Shown one piece after another: positions 8,414 through 16,832 of a stretch of 64,000 nucleotides of DNA (the first letter of the stretch is position 1; every line of letters begins with the position of its first letter). Source of the DNA: Alphaproteobacteria bacterium (lineage in GTDB: Bacteria > Pseudomonadota > Alphaproteobacteria > Paracaedibacterales > CAITNM01); contig JAJTEE010000004.1 in NCBI GenBank assembly GCA_021298215.1, positions 62,001 through 126,000 of the forward strand, given 5' to 3'. Made by a program: the position numbers and the translations under genes. The notes under the pieces were generated by a model. The model saw only the letters and a program-made list of their open reading frames with translations, did not search any database and had not been told where the DNA came from.

Positions 8414-9247
8414 TTATTCAAAATAGTGCAAAGGCGCTCGCTCGAATGGCAGGCTATTGTATGTAGGCGCAAGCTTATCGTCAAAATAAATTTGGCGTAA
8501 TTCTTGGGCTCGTTTATATCGTTCTTCCAGCACATCATCTTCTTCAAAACCTAATCGAGTGCATTTACCAAAAATTTCTTCACGATCAAGGCAAATGCTG
8601 CTTAATTCTAATGTGCTATCAACCAAGACCGATAAAGAGGCTAAGTGACCTAAATAATTTTTGAAAACTCGACATTCCAACCGTTCTACTTTTGATATAT
8701 TGAAAGAAGATATCAAAAAATTTTTTATAAACACCATCTCTTCTTTTTGGCTTTTTCCTTGGTGAAGATCTCTCCATGTATTTTTGCCATCAATAGGAAA
8801 ATAATTATAAAAAGTGTAACGGTTTGAAAAAATATAACCCCTTAAAAATTTTTCCGCTTTACCATCAATGGCAAGTTCTTTTTTGGCAATTTCTACCAAA
8901 GAATCTAAGCTGCTATAGGCAGCTTTGTGAAAAACCACGCTTTTTCTTATTCTATCATTTCTAAGCCCAACAAAAAAACAGGGTCGTAAAGTACCAACAA
9001 TTGCGTATTTCTTCCCTATTTTCTTAGCATCATCTTCTAAAACAGTATAAAAGTTTTCATAAACAAATGCAGCTTGGCGAGTTGTTGGGCTTGGAACCTC
9101 ACTGTAAGGAAAGGGGAGTGTTACTCTGTCTATCGCCTTACGAGCTACTATAGAAACAGGTCTTAAAAAATCACTAAATAAAACCGCATTCACCGAATTC
9201 CAACTGATAACAAAACTAAATATCAATAAAAATCTGAAATGAATCAT
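8414..9247 (-). CDS. exported protein of unknown function; Cys/His pair reminiscent of CheD/CNF-type deamidases
   Basis: 277 residues. An N-terminal signal peptide is clear (MIHFRFLLIFSFVISW, probable cleavage after NAV or VNA near residue 21). I do not recognise a named family. The central segment reads IVGTLRPCFFVGL (Cys90) and SVVFHKAAYSSLDSL (His107). A Cys and a His 17 residues apart, each at the end of a predicted strand, resemble the catalytic pair of CheD glutamine deamidase (C27/H44 in Thermotoga) and are close to CNF1 (C866/H881). This is a weak structural analogy, not an identification: the Thr that precedes Cys in CheD is at a different spacing here. The gene stands alone between greA and a transaldolase, with AT-rich flanks and a decayed tail downstream. 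Confidence 0.6.
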   Translation of the reverse strand: MIHFRFLLIFSFVISWNSVNAVLFSDFLRPVSIVARKAIDRVTLPFPYSEVPSPTTRQAAFVYENFYTVLEDDAKKIGKKYAIVGTLRPCFFVGLRNDRIRKSVVFHKAAYSSLDSLVEIAKKELAIDGKAEKFLRGYIFSNRYTFYNYFPIDGKNTWRDLHQGKSQKEEMVFIKNFLISSFNISKVERLECRVFKNYLGHLASLSVLVDSTLELSSICLDREEIFGKCTRLGFEEDDVLEERYKRAQELRQIYFDDKLAPTYNSLPFERAPLHYFE

Positions 9248-9372
9248 TTATTTATTTAAAAAAACTAATCTAAAACGTATACAAAGAATTGCCCTTCAAC
9301 GCAACAACCCAATTTCAAAAACCTCAACTTACATGCTATGCTCATCACCAATATACAAAATTAAAAAAACCA

Positions 9373-10083
9373 ATGCACCCAAACCTAAACGTACAACTCT
9401 ATGTCGATGGCGCTGATCTTGACGTTATTGAAAAAATGGCAGCACTTGATTGGATAAAGGGCTTTACTACCAATCCAACCTTGATGCGCAAATCGGGCGC
9501 CACAAACTACAAAGAATTCGCCAAAAAGAGCCTACAGCTCCTGCAAAACAAACCCATCTCGTTTGAAGTCTTTGCCGATGATCATCACGGCATGATCGAA
9601 CAAGCCCTAAAAATTGCCTCTTGGGGTAACAACGTGTACGTCAAAATCCCTGTAATCAATACAAAAGGTGAATCCACGGCAAAAGTTATTCACGAACTTT
9701 CTGAAAAAGGCGTAAAGCTTAATGTTACCGCCATCTTTACCCTAAATCAGGTTAAAGAAGTGGTACAATATCTGCAAAGCGGCGTGCCTTCTGTGGTCTC
9801 TGTTTTTGCCGGCCGCGTCGCCGATACTGGCCACGATCCTATGCCACTTATGAAACAAGCAAAAGACATCACAAAAACCAAACAAAGCTGCGAACTTTTA
9901 TGGGCAAGCACACGCGAAACATTAAATATTTTTCAAGCGGAAGAAGCCGGCTGTGATATCATCACCGCTCCCTTAGATATCCTAAACAAACTTAATTCGT
10001 ACAATAAGGATTTATTCGAGTGCAGCCTGGAGACCGTGAATACTTTTTACAAAGATGCGCAAGCAGCAGGCTTTGAACTTTAA
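9373..10083 (+). CDS. transaldolase-family protein (short, fructose-6-phosphate aldolase-like)
   Basis: Class I aldolase, 236 residues. The start at ATG 9373 (MHPNLNVQLYVDGAD) fits the family; an upstream TTG at 9289 would add a non-conserved tail. Motifs are KGFTTNPTLMRKSG at the N terminus, the Schiff-base Lys in VYVKIPVINTKGE, LNVTAIFTLNQV, SVFAGRVADTG and ASTRETLN. The length fits the short transaldolase/FSA group rather than the 320-residue TalB type. Members act either in the non-oxidative pentose phosphate pathway or on sugars for cell-surface polysaccharides. Sequence alone does not decide the substrate. It is monocistronic, with weak inverted repeats (ATAACTG at 10132 and CAGTTAT at 10157) downstream. 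Confidence 0.85.
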   Translation: MHPNLNVQLYVDGADLDVIEKMAALDWIKGFTTNPTLMRKSGATNYKEFAKKSLQLLQNKPISFEVFADDHHGMIEQALKIASWGNNVYVKIPVINTKGESTAKVIHELSEKGVKLNVTAIFTLNQVKEVVQYLQSGVPSVVSVFAGRVADTGHDPMPLMKQAKDITKTKQSCELLWASTRETLNIFQAEEAGCDIITAPLDILNKLNSYNKDLFECSLETVNTFYKDAQAAGFEL

Positions 10084-10221
10084 GTATTATCTTAATTACT
10101 GCCATAACTTTGTGGAAAAATGTAACACGTTATAACTGAAGTGGAAACAAGCAAAACAGTTATCATTTAAACAATTAAATTTTGTATCTCCTTGCATTTA
10201 TGCAGTTTTCCCAACAAGAAA

Positions 10222-11064
10222 TTAATGTTTTAATTTTTTCAACACAAATTCTTCTAGTGTGTTAATAGCAGGATTATCTGCTTTATGCTTAAGCAATGAA
10301 ACGTGAGTATCGGGCAGATTTGGAAGCACAGTTGCTTCTGCTGTCTGTAATCCACTAGGAATCATAGTATATGGCATCACAGTAATTCCCATTCCTGCTT
10401 TAACAGAAGCAACTGTGCTCGTATAACTTGTACTAGAAAAAACCAAACGCCATGATCTACCAGCTTCTTCCAAAGCTTTTATAGCTGATGCTCTATAAAC
10501 GCAAGGATTTGGAGATAAAACCAAAGGAATAGGTTTATCCTCAGATATTAAGCTGGAATCTCCAACCCATCTCAAAGGCTCTGACCACACATATACACCA
10601 TTTGGAAAATCTTCAGGCCTATTCATTTTCACCAAAACAATATCCAGCTCTTTGCTTTTAAACTTATCAAAAAGATTAAGCGTCAAATCACACTCAATAT
10701 TAAGTAGAATACGAGGTTGAAAACGTGAGAAATCAGCTAAAACTTCTGAAAGATACACACTTGCAAAATTTTCAGGGAGACCAAAACTTACTTCTCCTTC
10801 CAAGTCCGGCTCCTTAAACCTGCTCATAGCTTCTCTGTGCAAAGAAAAAATCTGCCTAGCATAACTAAGAAAAATTTCTCCTTCAGTAGTGAGAGCAAAA
10901 GTTTTACCTCGTATCAAAAGATGCTTGCCCAGCATAAGCTCTAGCTTATTAATCTGCTGGCTAATAGCAGATTGAGTCCGCCCTACTCGCTCCGCTGCTT
11001 TTGTAAAACTCCCTGTCTCTGCCACAGCAATAAAACATTGCAATAAAACTGTATCAATATTCAT
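10222..11064 (-). CDS. LysR-family transcriptional regulator
   Basis: 280 residues. The N-terminal winged helix-turn-helix spans about residues 1-60 (SFTKAAERVGRTQSAISQQINKLE), followed by a linker helix and a periplasmic-binding-protein-like effector domain (from about residue 90, beginning EVSFGLPENFASVYL). It is transcribed divergently from dabB with a 103-base intergenic region that contains a LysR-type palindrome. Divergent LysR genes usually regulate their neighbour, so this one probably controls the DabAB operon. The effector is unknown; an inorganic-carbon or metabolite signal would be logical. The AT-rich codon use resembles the dab genes, which suggests that regulator and operon came together. 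Confidence 0.9.
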   Translation of the reverse strand: MNIDTVLLQCFIAVAETGSFTKAAERVGRTQSAISQQINKLELMLGKHLLIRGKTFALTTEGEIFLSYARQIFSLHREAMSRFKEPDLEGEVSFGLPENFASVYLSEVLADFSRFQPRILLNIECDLTLNLFDKFKSKELDIVLVKMNRPEDFPNGVYVWSEPLRWVGDSSLISEDKPIPLVLSPNPCVYRASAIKALEEAGRSWRLVFSSTSYTSTVASVKAGMGITVMPYTMIPSGLQTAEATVLPNLPDTHVSLLKHKADNPAINTLEEFVLKKLKH

Positions 11065-11118
11065 TAGATTTTCTAATATAAAATATAAAAAAAATTAATT
11101 TTTCTTATTATGCTGGGA

Positions 11119-11135
11119 TTGATAATATAAATCAA
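11119..11135. promoter_or_regulatory. LysR-type operator candidate in the lysR-dabB intergenic region
   Basis: TTGATAATATAAATCAA is a perfect TTGAT-N7-ATCAA palindrome with the T-N11-A core typical of LysR-regulator sites. It lies 33 bases before the dabB start and 55 bases before lysR. Confidence 0.6.
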
Positions 11136-11167
11136 CTACCAAAAAACCATTGTAAGAAAGAACCACA

Positions 11168-12511
11168 ATGATACATCGATTTTTAGATTTTCATCCTAAT
11201 TTAGATGCATTCGCAATGATTATGATTGGATTGGTTATTTTTATTGGGTTATGCGTCTTTAGTTTTTCCTCTAGATACATGAAGGGCGATAAAAAATACC
11301 AATCGTTTTGTCTTCAACTCATTCTACTTATTTTTTCCGTATCAATTACGGTAAGCACGGATGATCTAGCAATCCTCTTTTTCTCATGGTGTTTTAACAA
11401 CATACTACTGACTAACCTAATGATTCATAAGGCAAGCTGGAGGGCAGCAAAAAATTCAGGAATTCTTGCTTTAAAAAACTTTTTGTTAGGAACAATATCC
11501 ATCGGAATAGCATTTACAATATTTTATTTAGTAACTGGAGAAAAAAGTATAAAAGCCATATTGGACCAAGATCCTCAATCCGATATCACTCTATTCTCTT
11601 TGATATTGATATTAATAGGAGCTATGACACAATCAGGCATATGGCCATTTCACCGATGGTTGATTAGCTCGTTGAATTCACCTACGCCAGTCTCCGCTAT
11701 AATGCATGCTGGTTTAGTAAATGGAGGAGGTGTTATTTTAATTCGCTTTTCTCCCTTTTACTTGCAACATTCAACTCTACTTAGCTCGATATTCATTATA
11801 GGGATTGCAACGTCTCTCTTAGGAACTTTATGGAAATTAATGCAAAGCGACATAAAAAGAATGCTTGCTTGCTCAACAATGGGACAAATGGGATTCATGC
11901 TCGCTCAATGTGGATTAGGATTATTTCCGGCGGCAATCACTCATTTATTATGGCACAGCCTTTTCAAAGCTTATCTTTTTCTTTCTAGTGGATCCGCGGC
12001 ACAAGAGAAACGCTTTGAGCTGAATGCTCCAATAAATCCATTCATTTTTAGTTGCTCATTGTTATGTGGAGTAATCGGAAGTATTGGTTTTGGATACTCT
12101 AGCGACAAATCATGGTTAGCAAACGATACGACTCTTGTATTAATGGTAATATCATTACTTACGGCTAGCCAGTTCGCTATCTCCATAATTCGAAGAGTAA
12201 GCATAAAAGACTTTTTTCTAACATTGGTAACGACACTCCTCGTCAGCCTCATTTACGGATTTAGTGTAAAATTAATTGGTGCCGCAGTAGAACCAATGCA
12301 TTTAATGCATCCTCAGCCACTTAGCGGCATTCATCTCTTAGGAATATTTATATTAACCGCAACTTGGCTGTTTCAACTACTACTGAAAAATCGACAAAGA
12401 ACAAAAAATTTTTCTTCATTAATCCTAAAATATTATGTAAAGGCACTTAATGCCAGTCAGCCTCATCCTAATACAGTGACAACGCATCGTAACTATTACA
12501 AGTACTCGTGA
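11168..12511 (+). CDS. dabB: DabB-like proton-conducting membrane subunit (NuoL/MrpA-related)
   Basis: Polytopic membrane protein of the proton-antiporter (complex I ND5-like) family, 447 residues with about 12-13 hydrophobic stretches. It carries the family core WPFHRWLISSLNSPTPVSAIMHAGLVNGGGV (recorded as WPFHRWLISS then SPTPVSAIMHAG), plus KRMLACSTMGQMGFM and LLWHSLFKAYLFLSSG, with the membrane Lys and His residues typical of proton channels. No other complex I genes are nearby. The next gene, overlapping by four bases (GTGA), is DabA, so this is the DabB half of the energy-coupled inorganic-carbon pump: it is thought to let protons in to drive one-way CO2 hydration. It is preceded by a LysR-type palindrome and a purine-rich Shine-Dalgarno AAGAAAG. 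Confidence 0.87.
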   Translation: MIHRFLDFHPNLDAFAMIMIGLVIFIGLCVFSFSSRYMKGDKKYQSFCLQLILLIFSVSITVSTDDLAILFFSWCFNNILLTNLMIHKASWRAAKNSGILALKNFLLGTISIGIAFTIFYLVTGEKSIKAILDQDPQSDITLFSLILILIGAMTQSGIWPFHRWLISSLNSPTPVSAIMHAGLVNGGGVILIRFSPFYLQHSTLLSSIFIIGIATSLLGTLWKLMQSDIKRMLACSTMGQMGFMLAQCGLGLFPAAITHLLWHSLFKAYLFLSSGSAAQEKRFELNAPINPFIFSCSLLCGVIGSIGFGYSSDKSWLANDTTLVLMVISLLTASQFAISIIRRVSIKDFFLTLVTTLLVSLIYGFSVKLIGAAVEPMHLMHPQPLSGIHLLGIFILTATWLFQLLLKNRQRTKNFSSLILKYYVKALNASQPHPNTVTTHRNYYKYS

Positions 12512-13485
12512 GTATGAATATGAAACACAAAAAAATAAACAACAATGATTACGTTAAAGAAGATAATCATATAAATAATATACCTAAAATGGTGATAGAG
12601 AGTTTTAAAAAAATTGCTCCTTTCTGGCCACTAAGGAACCTGATCGCTGTCAATCCTTTGAAAGGTTTTGAAGATTTGCCCATCGAGAAAGCATTTGAAA
12701 CAGCGGCAGCTTATTTTCAACAAGACGAAATTCCCGAAGAAATGGAAACTATTAATCGTGAAACAATTAAGTGGTTACAAGTTTATCTGGATGAAGGGCA
12801 GGCAACTATCACAATGCCTCTTAGGAACAAAGGTTTTTATATAGCATGGAAAAAACTGGCCTTATACGATAAAAACTTGCATAAGAATAACAATAAGAAA
12901 CAGGAATGGATTAAAAATCTACCAGAAAATGCCGAACATGCGGTTAATGAGTGCTTGCGATGTCTAAGCATTGCACAGGAAGAAGTGCTTGAATTTCTGA
13001 CACTCATGCTTACCACATTACCTGGATGGGCCGGATATATAAAATACCAAACTGAATGGACAGACTTAGATATCCACTGTCACCCTATCTCTCAATTGGA
13101 TTATCTAGCCATGCGGCTTATTATAACAATCTTAATGTGGCCTGAAGCAAAGAACTTGATAGGTTTTCATAAAAAAGCAATCACTAAATCTCAAACAAAA
13201 AATAACTTACTAAAAAAAATCCAAGAGACAGAAAATGCTTACCGACTTGAATTACTTCAAAATTTAGCAAAACAAAGCATCACTCCACAAAGCGCACCAG
13301 AAGCTCAATTAGTTTTTTGTATTGATGTTCGCTCAGAACCTTTCCGTAAAAATCTTGAATCAATAGGAAATTATCAAACTTATGGATTTGCTGGTTTTTT
13401 GGTATACCTGCAAAAATTACTAATGTTATTACCAATGAATCTTATTCATCATGCCCAGTACTACTTTCACCTAAAAATGAAGTGA
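12508..13485 (+). CDS. dabA: DabA (DUF2309) inorganic-carbon pump subunit, N-terminal part, frame broken
   Basis: N-terminal part of the beta-carbonic-anhydrase-like zinc subunit. It begins at GTG 12508 inside the dabB stop (GTGA) or at ATG 12514. Conserved features include FWPLRNLIAVNPLKGF near residue 40 and the zinc/catalytic segment VFCIDVRSEPFR with C271 and D273, equivalent to C351 and D353 of Halothiobacillus DabA. Family similarity stops at YGFAGF (residue 297). The remaining 27 residues of this frame are unlike DabA. Reading one base back at the T run 13395-13400 restores GFFGIPAKITN and onward to SCPVLLSPKNEVKESP, joining the next reading frame without a gap. The joined product would be about 742 residues, near the family length. 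This may be a pseudogene, a sequencing error, or a real -1 frameshift. Confidence 0.85.
   Translation: MSMNMKHKKINNNDYVKEDNHINNIPKMVIESFKKIAPFWPLRNLIAVNPLKGFEDLPIEKAFETAAAYFQQDEIPEEMETINRETIKWLQVYLDEGQATITMPLRNKGFYIAWKKLALYDKNLHKNNNKKQEWIKNLPENAEHAVNECLRCLSIAQEEVLEFLTLMLTTLPGWAGYIKYQTEWTDLDIHCHPISQLDYLAMRLIITILMWPEAKNLIGFHKKAITKSQTKNNLLKKIQETENAYRLELLQNLAKQSITPQSAPEAQLVFCIDVRSEPFRKNLESIGNYQTYGFAGFLVYLQKLLMLLPMNLIHHAQYYFHLKMK
13395..13401 (+). other. in-frame slippery heptamer T TTT TTG at the dabA frame break
   Basis: In the dabA frame the codons are GGT TTT TTG, so the bases T TTT TTG form an X XXY YYZ heptamer in the register required for -1 ribosomal frameshifting. A -1 slip here restores the whole conserved reading frame. 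No strong downstream hairpin was found by eye within the next 20 bases. One base lost from an original T7 run would give the same picture. Confidence 0.6.
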
Positions 13486-14735
13486 AAGAATCTCCTTGCT
13501 CCCAGCATAATTGCGATGAAGCTCTCGAAGGCTATTCCAGAGTATGTAAACTAAAAGGAATCTACCAATCTCTCAAATATACTTTTACCACTCCTTTTGC
13601 ATTGGCAGAATCCTTAGGACTAATAAGTGGCATATGGATGGGATTACGCTGTCTAGCTCCAAAAAGCGCTTATAAACTTAAATCAGCTTTGATGAAGTTT
13701 ATACGCAAACCTGAAGAAATCATGACTTCAATTGATAGTATTTCTTTCACAGACCAATATGCATATGCAGAAAACGCATTAAAAATGATAGGTCTCACAA
13801 ATAACTTTGCTCCAATTATAGTGTTTTGTGGCCATGGCAGCACGACAGAAAATAATGCTTATGCAACAGCACTTGATTGCGGAGCGTGTGGAGGAAGGCA
13901 CGGAGGAAGTAATGCTCGCATACTTGCAGCTATCTTAAATCGATTAGACATAAAGAAAGAACTAGCAAAAAATGGTATTCATATCCCTGAAAATACTTAT
14001 TTCATTGCAGCAGAACATAATACTACTACTGACCAGGTAACTCTCTATAGCAAGCAAACTCTTGATAAAATAGATAAGCTTAAAGCAGATTTAAAGAAAG
14101 CTGGAGGAGCAAACAGCTTACTGCGATTCATACAACTAGAAAACAATGAAAAAGAAAAAAATGCAGAAACTCATACGTGGCTACGTTCGAGGGACTGGGC
14201 ACAAGTTAGACCGGAATGGGGATTAGCCCGAAATACTGCATTTATAATAGCACCACGTGCTCTTACAACTTCTCTTGACCTTGATGGACGATGTTTTTTG
14301 CATTCTTACGATTATACGCAAGATCAGGATGGTGTTTTTCTTACTACTATTCTTACCGCCCCAATGATTGTTGCTCAGTGGATAAACATGCAATATTTAT
14401 TTTCAACTGTTGATAACGTTGCCTATGGAAGTGGCAGCAAAACAACAAAAAATATCACTGGAAAAATAGGTATTATGCAAGGTAATGCAAGTGATTTAAT
14501 GACCGGCTTACCCCTTCAATCATTATATAAGAATGATATGGAAGCATACCACGAGCCTCAACGCCTCCTGACTGTAGTTTTAGCACCACAAAATATCTTA
14601 AAAAAAATCATCCATGACCAACCAGATTTAAAAAAACTATTCGGCAATGGTTGGATTCAGCTTTCCTGCATTGAACCCAACAGCCGAAAAATTTATTTAC
14701 TTAATAGAGATCTCACATGGCAACAAATCAATTAA
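13482..14735 (+). CDS. dabA: DabA (DUF2309) inorganic-carbon pump subunit, C-terminal part
   Basis: C-terminal part of DabA in the -1 frame. The open frame connects upstream to 13395, so ATG 13482 is only its first Met. The rest of the zinc site is here: FCGHGSTTENNAYATALDCGACGG, where His118 and Cys133 (numbered from ATG 13482) have the same 15-residue spacing as H524 and C539 of Halothiobacillus DabA. Further family blocks are AAEHNTTTDQV, RSRDWAQVRPEWGLARN, RCFLHSYDYTQDQDG and LPLQSLY. With the N-terminal part, all four active-site residues survive, and no other stop or shift is visible, which argues against long-standing decay. The end overlaps the following gene by 19 bases. Confidence 0.85.
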   Translation: MKESPCSQHNCDEALEGYSRVCKLKGIYQSLKYTFTTPFALAESLGLISGIWMGLRCLAPKSAYKLKSALMKFIRKPEEIMTSIDSISFTDQYAYAENALKMIGLTNNFAPIIVFCGHGSTTENNAYATALDCGACGGRHGGSNARILAAILNRLDIKKELAKNGIHIPENTYFIAAEHNTTTDQVTLYSKQTLDKIDKLKADLKKAGGANSLLRFIQLENNEKEKNAETHTWLRSRDWAQVRPEWGLARNTAFIIAPRALTTSLDLDGRCFLHSYDYTQDQDGVFLTTILTAPMIVAQWINMQYLFSTVDNVAYGSGSKTTKNITGKIGIMQGNASDLMTGLPLQSLYKNDMEAYHEPQRLLTVVLAPQNILKKIIHDQPDLKKLFGNGWIQLSCIEPNSRKIYLLNRDLTWQQIN

Positions 14736-15595
14736 AACATGATCTAGTTTATAAAGGTGACTGCATTATCTTAACAACTAAACATGCTAAGTCTATCGCC
14801 ATAGCACCTGCTTTCTATAAAAATCTTGGAGCTAGTATCTTAGAATATGTTGCAGACACCGACGAATTCGGAACTTTTTCTGGAGAAATAGAACGCAAAG
14901 GAAATGCTTTAGAGTGTGCACGTAAAAAGGCTGAGGGGCCATTAAAAAAACTAAATAAAAGAATAAAATTTATGCTTGCAAGCGAAGGTAGTTTCGGTCC
15001 TCATCCGCTTATGCCATTGCTGCCCTGCGATCGCGAAATTCTATATTTTATTGATAGAAAACGAGGATTTCATCTGCATTCATCACATTTAAGCGAAAGC
15101 ACTAATTATAGCATGAAAGCTTTAGATTCATTAGAAGAACTACAAGAATTTGCTGCAACTTCCTTATTCCCCTCGCATGCTCTAATTTTACGCCCCAAAA
15201 ACAGAGACAGTAAAGATCCAGTTTTCAAAGGCGTCAATTCACACGTGGACCTAGAAGAAGCTTTTAAGGAATGTCAGAAACATGAATTCAACGGTAAAGT
15301 ATGGGTGGAAACCGATATGCGAGCTCAATTTAATCCTACCAGGATGACTGTAATTGGAGAATTAGCAGAGAAACTTAGCAAAAGGCTAAATACTCCGTGC
15401 CCAAGCTGCTATAATCCAGGCTGGGGCAATATCGGAATAGAAAAAGGATTGCCTTGCAGTTATTGCGGTCTTGAAACAGAAATGACAAAGCACGAAATTT
15501 TTGGATGTGTTAAGTGTGAATACAAGCAAATAAGTAAACCTAGAGAACAACAACAGCTAGCAGATCCGCTATATTGCTCTTTTTGTAACCCATAA
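14717..15595 (+). CDS. DUF6671-like zinc-ribbon protein, third gene of the dab operon
   Basis: 292 residues, overlapping the end of dabA by 19 bases, so it is very likely co-translated. The N-terminal domain has TTKHAKSIAIAPAF and then VADTDEFGTFSGEIERKG, which I recognise as the DUF6671 pattern (IATxHxKExAIAPxF, DTDxFGTFSGE). The middle has FGPHPLMPLLPCDREIL. The C terminus holds two or three CxxC knuckles (CPSC, CSYC, CVKC, CSFC), consistent with a double zinc ribbon. The biochemical function of the family is unknown to me. Genetic coupling to DabA and DabB suggests an accessory role in carbon uptake, perhaps zinc delivery to DabA or assembly; this is inference. Confidence 0.75.
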   Translation: MATNQLKHDLVYKGDCIILTTKHAKSIAIAPAFYKNLGASILEYVADTDEFGTFSGEIERKGNALECARKKAEGPLKKLNKRIKFMLASEGSFGPHPLMPLLPCDREILYFIDRKRGFHLHSSHLSESTNYSMKALDSLEELQEFAATSLFPSHALILRPKNRDSKDPVFKGVNSHVDLEEAFKECQKHEFNGKVWVETDMRAQFNPTRMTVIGELAEKLSKRLNTPCPSCYNPGWGNIGIEKGLPCSYCGLETEMTKHEIFGCVKCEYKQISKPREQQQLADPLYCSFCNP

Positions 15596-15614
15596 ATATC
15601 TTAATGCATTCCTA

Positions 15615-16778
15615 TCAATTAATCTTACTCAACTGCTTAGCCAAGTCCGTTCTTTCCCAAGAAAAACCACCATCATCTTGGGGTGAACGTCCAAAATGCC
15701 CATAAGAAGCCGTGCGCAAATAAATAGGACTATTTAAATTCAATCGCTCCCGCACAGCTTGTGGGCGTAAATCTACATTTTTTAATATCCAATCTAAAAT
15801 GATCTGATCATCAACCTTACCCGTACCATGAGTTGTCAAATACAATGACAATGGTTTTGCCATTCCAATCGAATAAGCAACCTGAAACGTGCAACGCTTT
15901 GCTAAACCTGCAGCCACAACATTTTTCGCCAAATACCGCATCATGTAAGCAGCAGAACGATCCACTTTTGTTGGATCTTTTCCTGAGAAAGCCCCCCCAC
16001 CATGCGGAGCTGCGCCGCCATATGTATCAACAATAATTTTTCTTCCCGTCAAACCAGTATCTCCGTCGGGCCCACCAATCACAAATCTTCCGGTTGGATT
16101 AACAAAAATATCCTCATTAGAGGGCATCCATCCTTTCGGCAAACTATTTTCTATAATAGGCAATACAATCTCGCGTACTTTTTCTAATGAAGCACTCTCA
16201 GCATGTTGCGTTGACACTAACACCTTGTGCGCACGCACCGGTTTTCCATCTTGATAAAAAAGAGTAACCTGCGCCTTTGCATCAGGCCCTAAAATGCCTT
16301 GATATTGCTCAACTCGTGCTCTATGCAAATTCTGCAAAATACGATGCGAATAATACAAAGCCGCTGGCATCAGTACATCGGTTTCATCACAGGCATAACC
16401 AAACATAATCCCTTGATCGCCTGCACCCTCATCTTTGTTATGCGCAGCATCAACACCCACAGCAATATCCGCTGATTGCGCATGCAAATAATTAGAAATA
16501 TCTAAAGCTTCGTAATGAAACCCTTCTTGCTCGTAGCCAATTTCCTTAATCAATTCTCGAATTGCATTTTCAATATCACTTTTTTTAATATTCGCTGTTG
16601 AGCGATATTCACCCGCGATCACTACTCGATTTGTTGTTGCCAACGTTTCAATCGCAAGGCGCGATTCAGGATCTTGCTCTAAATACATATCAACAATCAG
16701 ATCCGATATCTGATCACAAACTTTATCCGGATGTCCTGCTGAAACAGATTCACTAGTGAATAAATATTGTTGCGCCAT
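15615..16778 (-). CDS. metK: S-adenosylmethionine synthase
   Basis: Makes S-adenosylmethionine from ATP and methionine. The start at ATG 16778 ([19 protein letters not shown]) gives 387 residues; an in-frame TTG five codons upstream is unlikely. Motifs are [12 protein letters not shown] (methionine/ATP site), [12 protein letters not shown], the phosphate-binding loop [25 protein letters not shown], here given as [14 protein letters not shown], and GHFGR near the end. It is divergent from tatD. The 54-base gap to tatD leaves no room for a SAM riboswitch. The 3' end faces the dab operon with 19 bases between stops. Confidence 0.96.
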   Translation of the reverse strand: MAQQYLFTSESVSAGHPDKVCDQISDLIVDMYLEQDPESRLAIETLATTNRVVIAGEYRSTANIKKSDIENAIRELIKEIGYEQEGFHYEALDISNYLHAQSADIAVGVDAAHNKDEGAGDQGIMFGYACDETDVLMPAALYYSHRILQNLHRARVEQYQGILGPDAKAQVTLFYQDGKPVRAHKVLVSTQHAESASLEKVREIVLPIIENSLPKGWMPSNEDIFVNPTGRFVIGGPDGDTGLTGRKIIVDTYGGAAPHGGGAFSGKDPTKVDRSAAYMMRYLAKNVVAAGLAKRCTFQVAYSIGMAKPLSLYLTTHGTGKVDDQIILDWILKNVDLRPQAVRERLNLNSPIYLRTASYGHFGRSPQDDGGFSWERTDLAKQLSKIN

Positions 16779-16832
16779 GGTATTACTCTTCAATTTTAGT
16801 TAAATTATAGAAAATATATATTCCTACACCTT

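Noticed and set aside
10132-10163. Terminator after the transaldolase gene
   Set aside because: ATAACTG and CAGTTAT pair over 7 bp with an 18-base loop and no T run; too weak to call.
11168-12511. Complex I subunit NuoL or an Mrp antiporter gene
   Set aside because: The family is the same, but there are no nuo or mrp neighbours, and the next gene is DabA (DUF2309), so DabB is the better call.
16779-16832. SAM riboswitch upstream of metK
   Set aside because: Only 54 bases separate the metK and tatD starts, too short for any known SAM riboswitch, and no stem pattern is seen.
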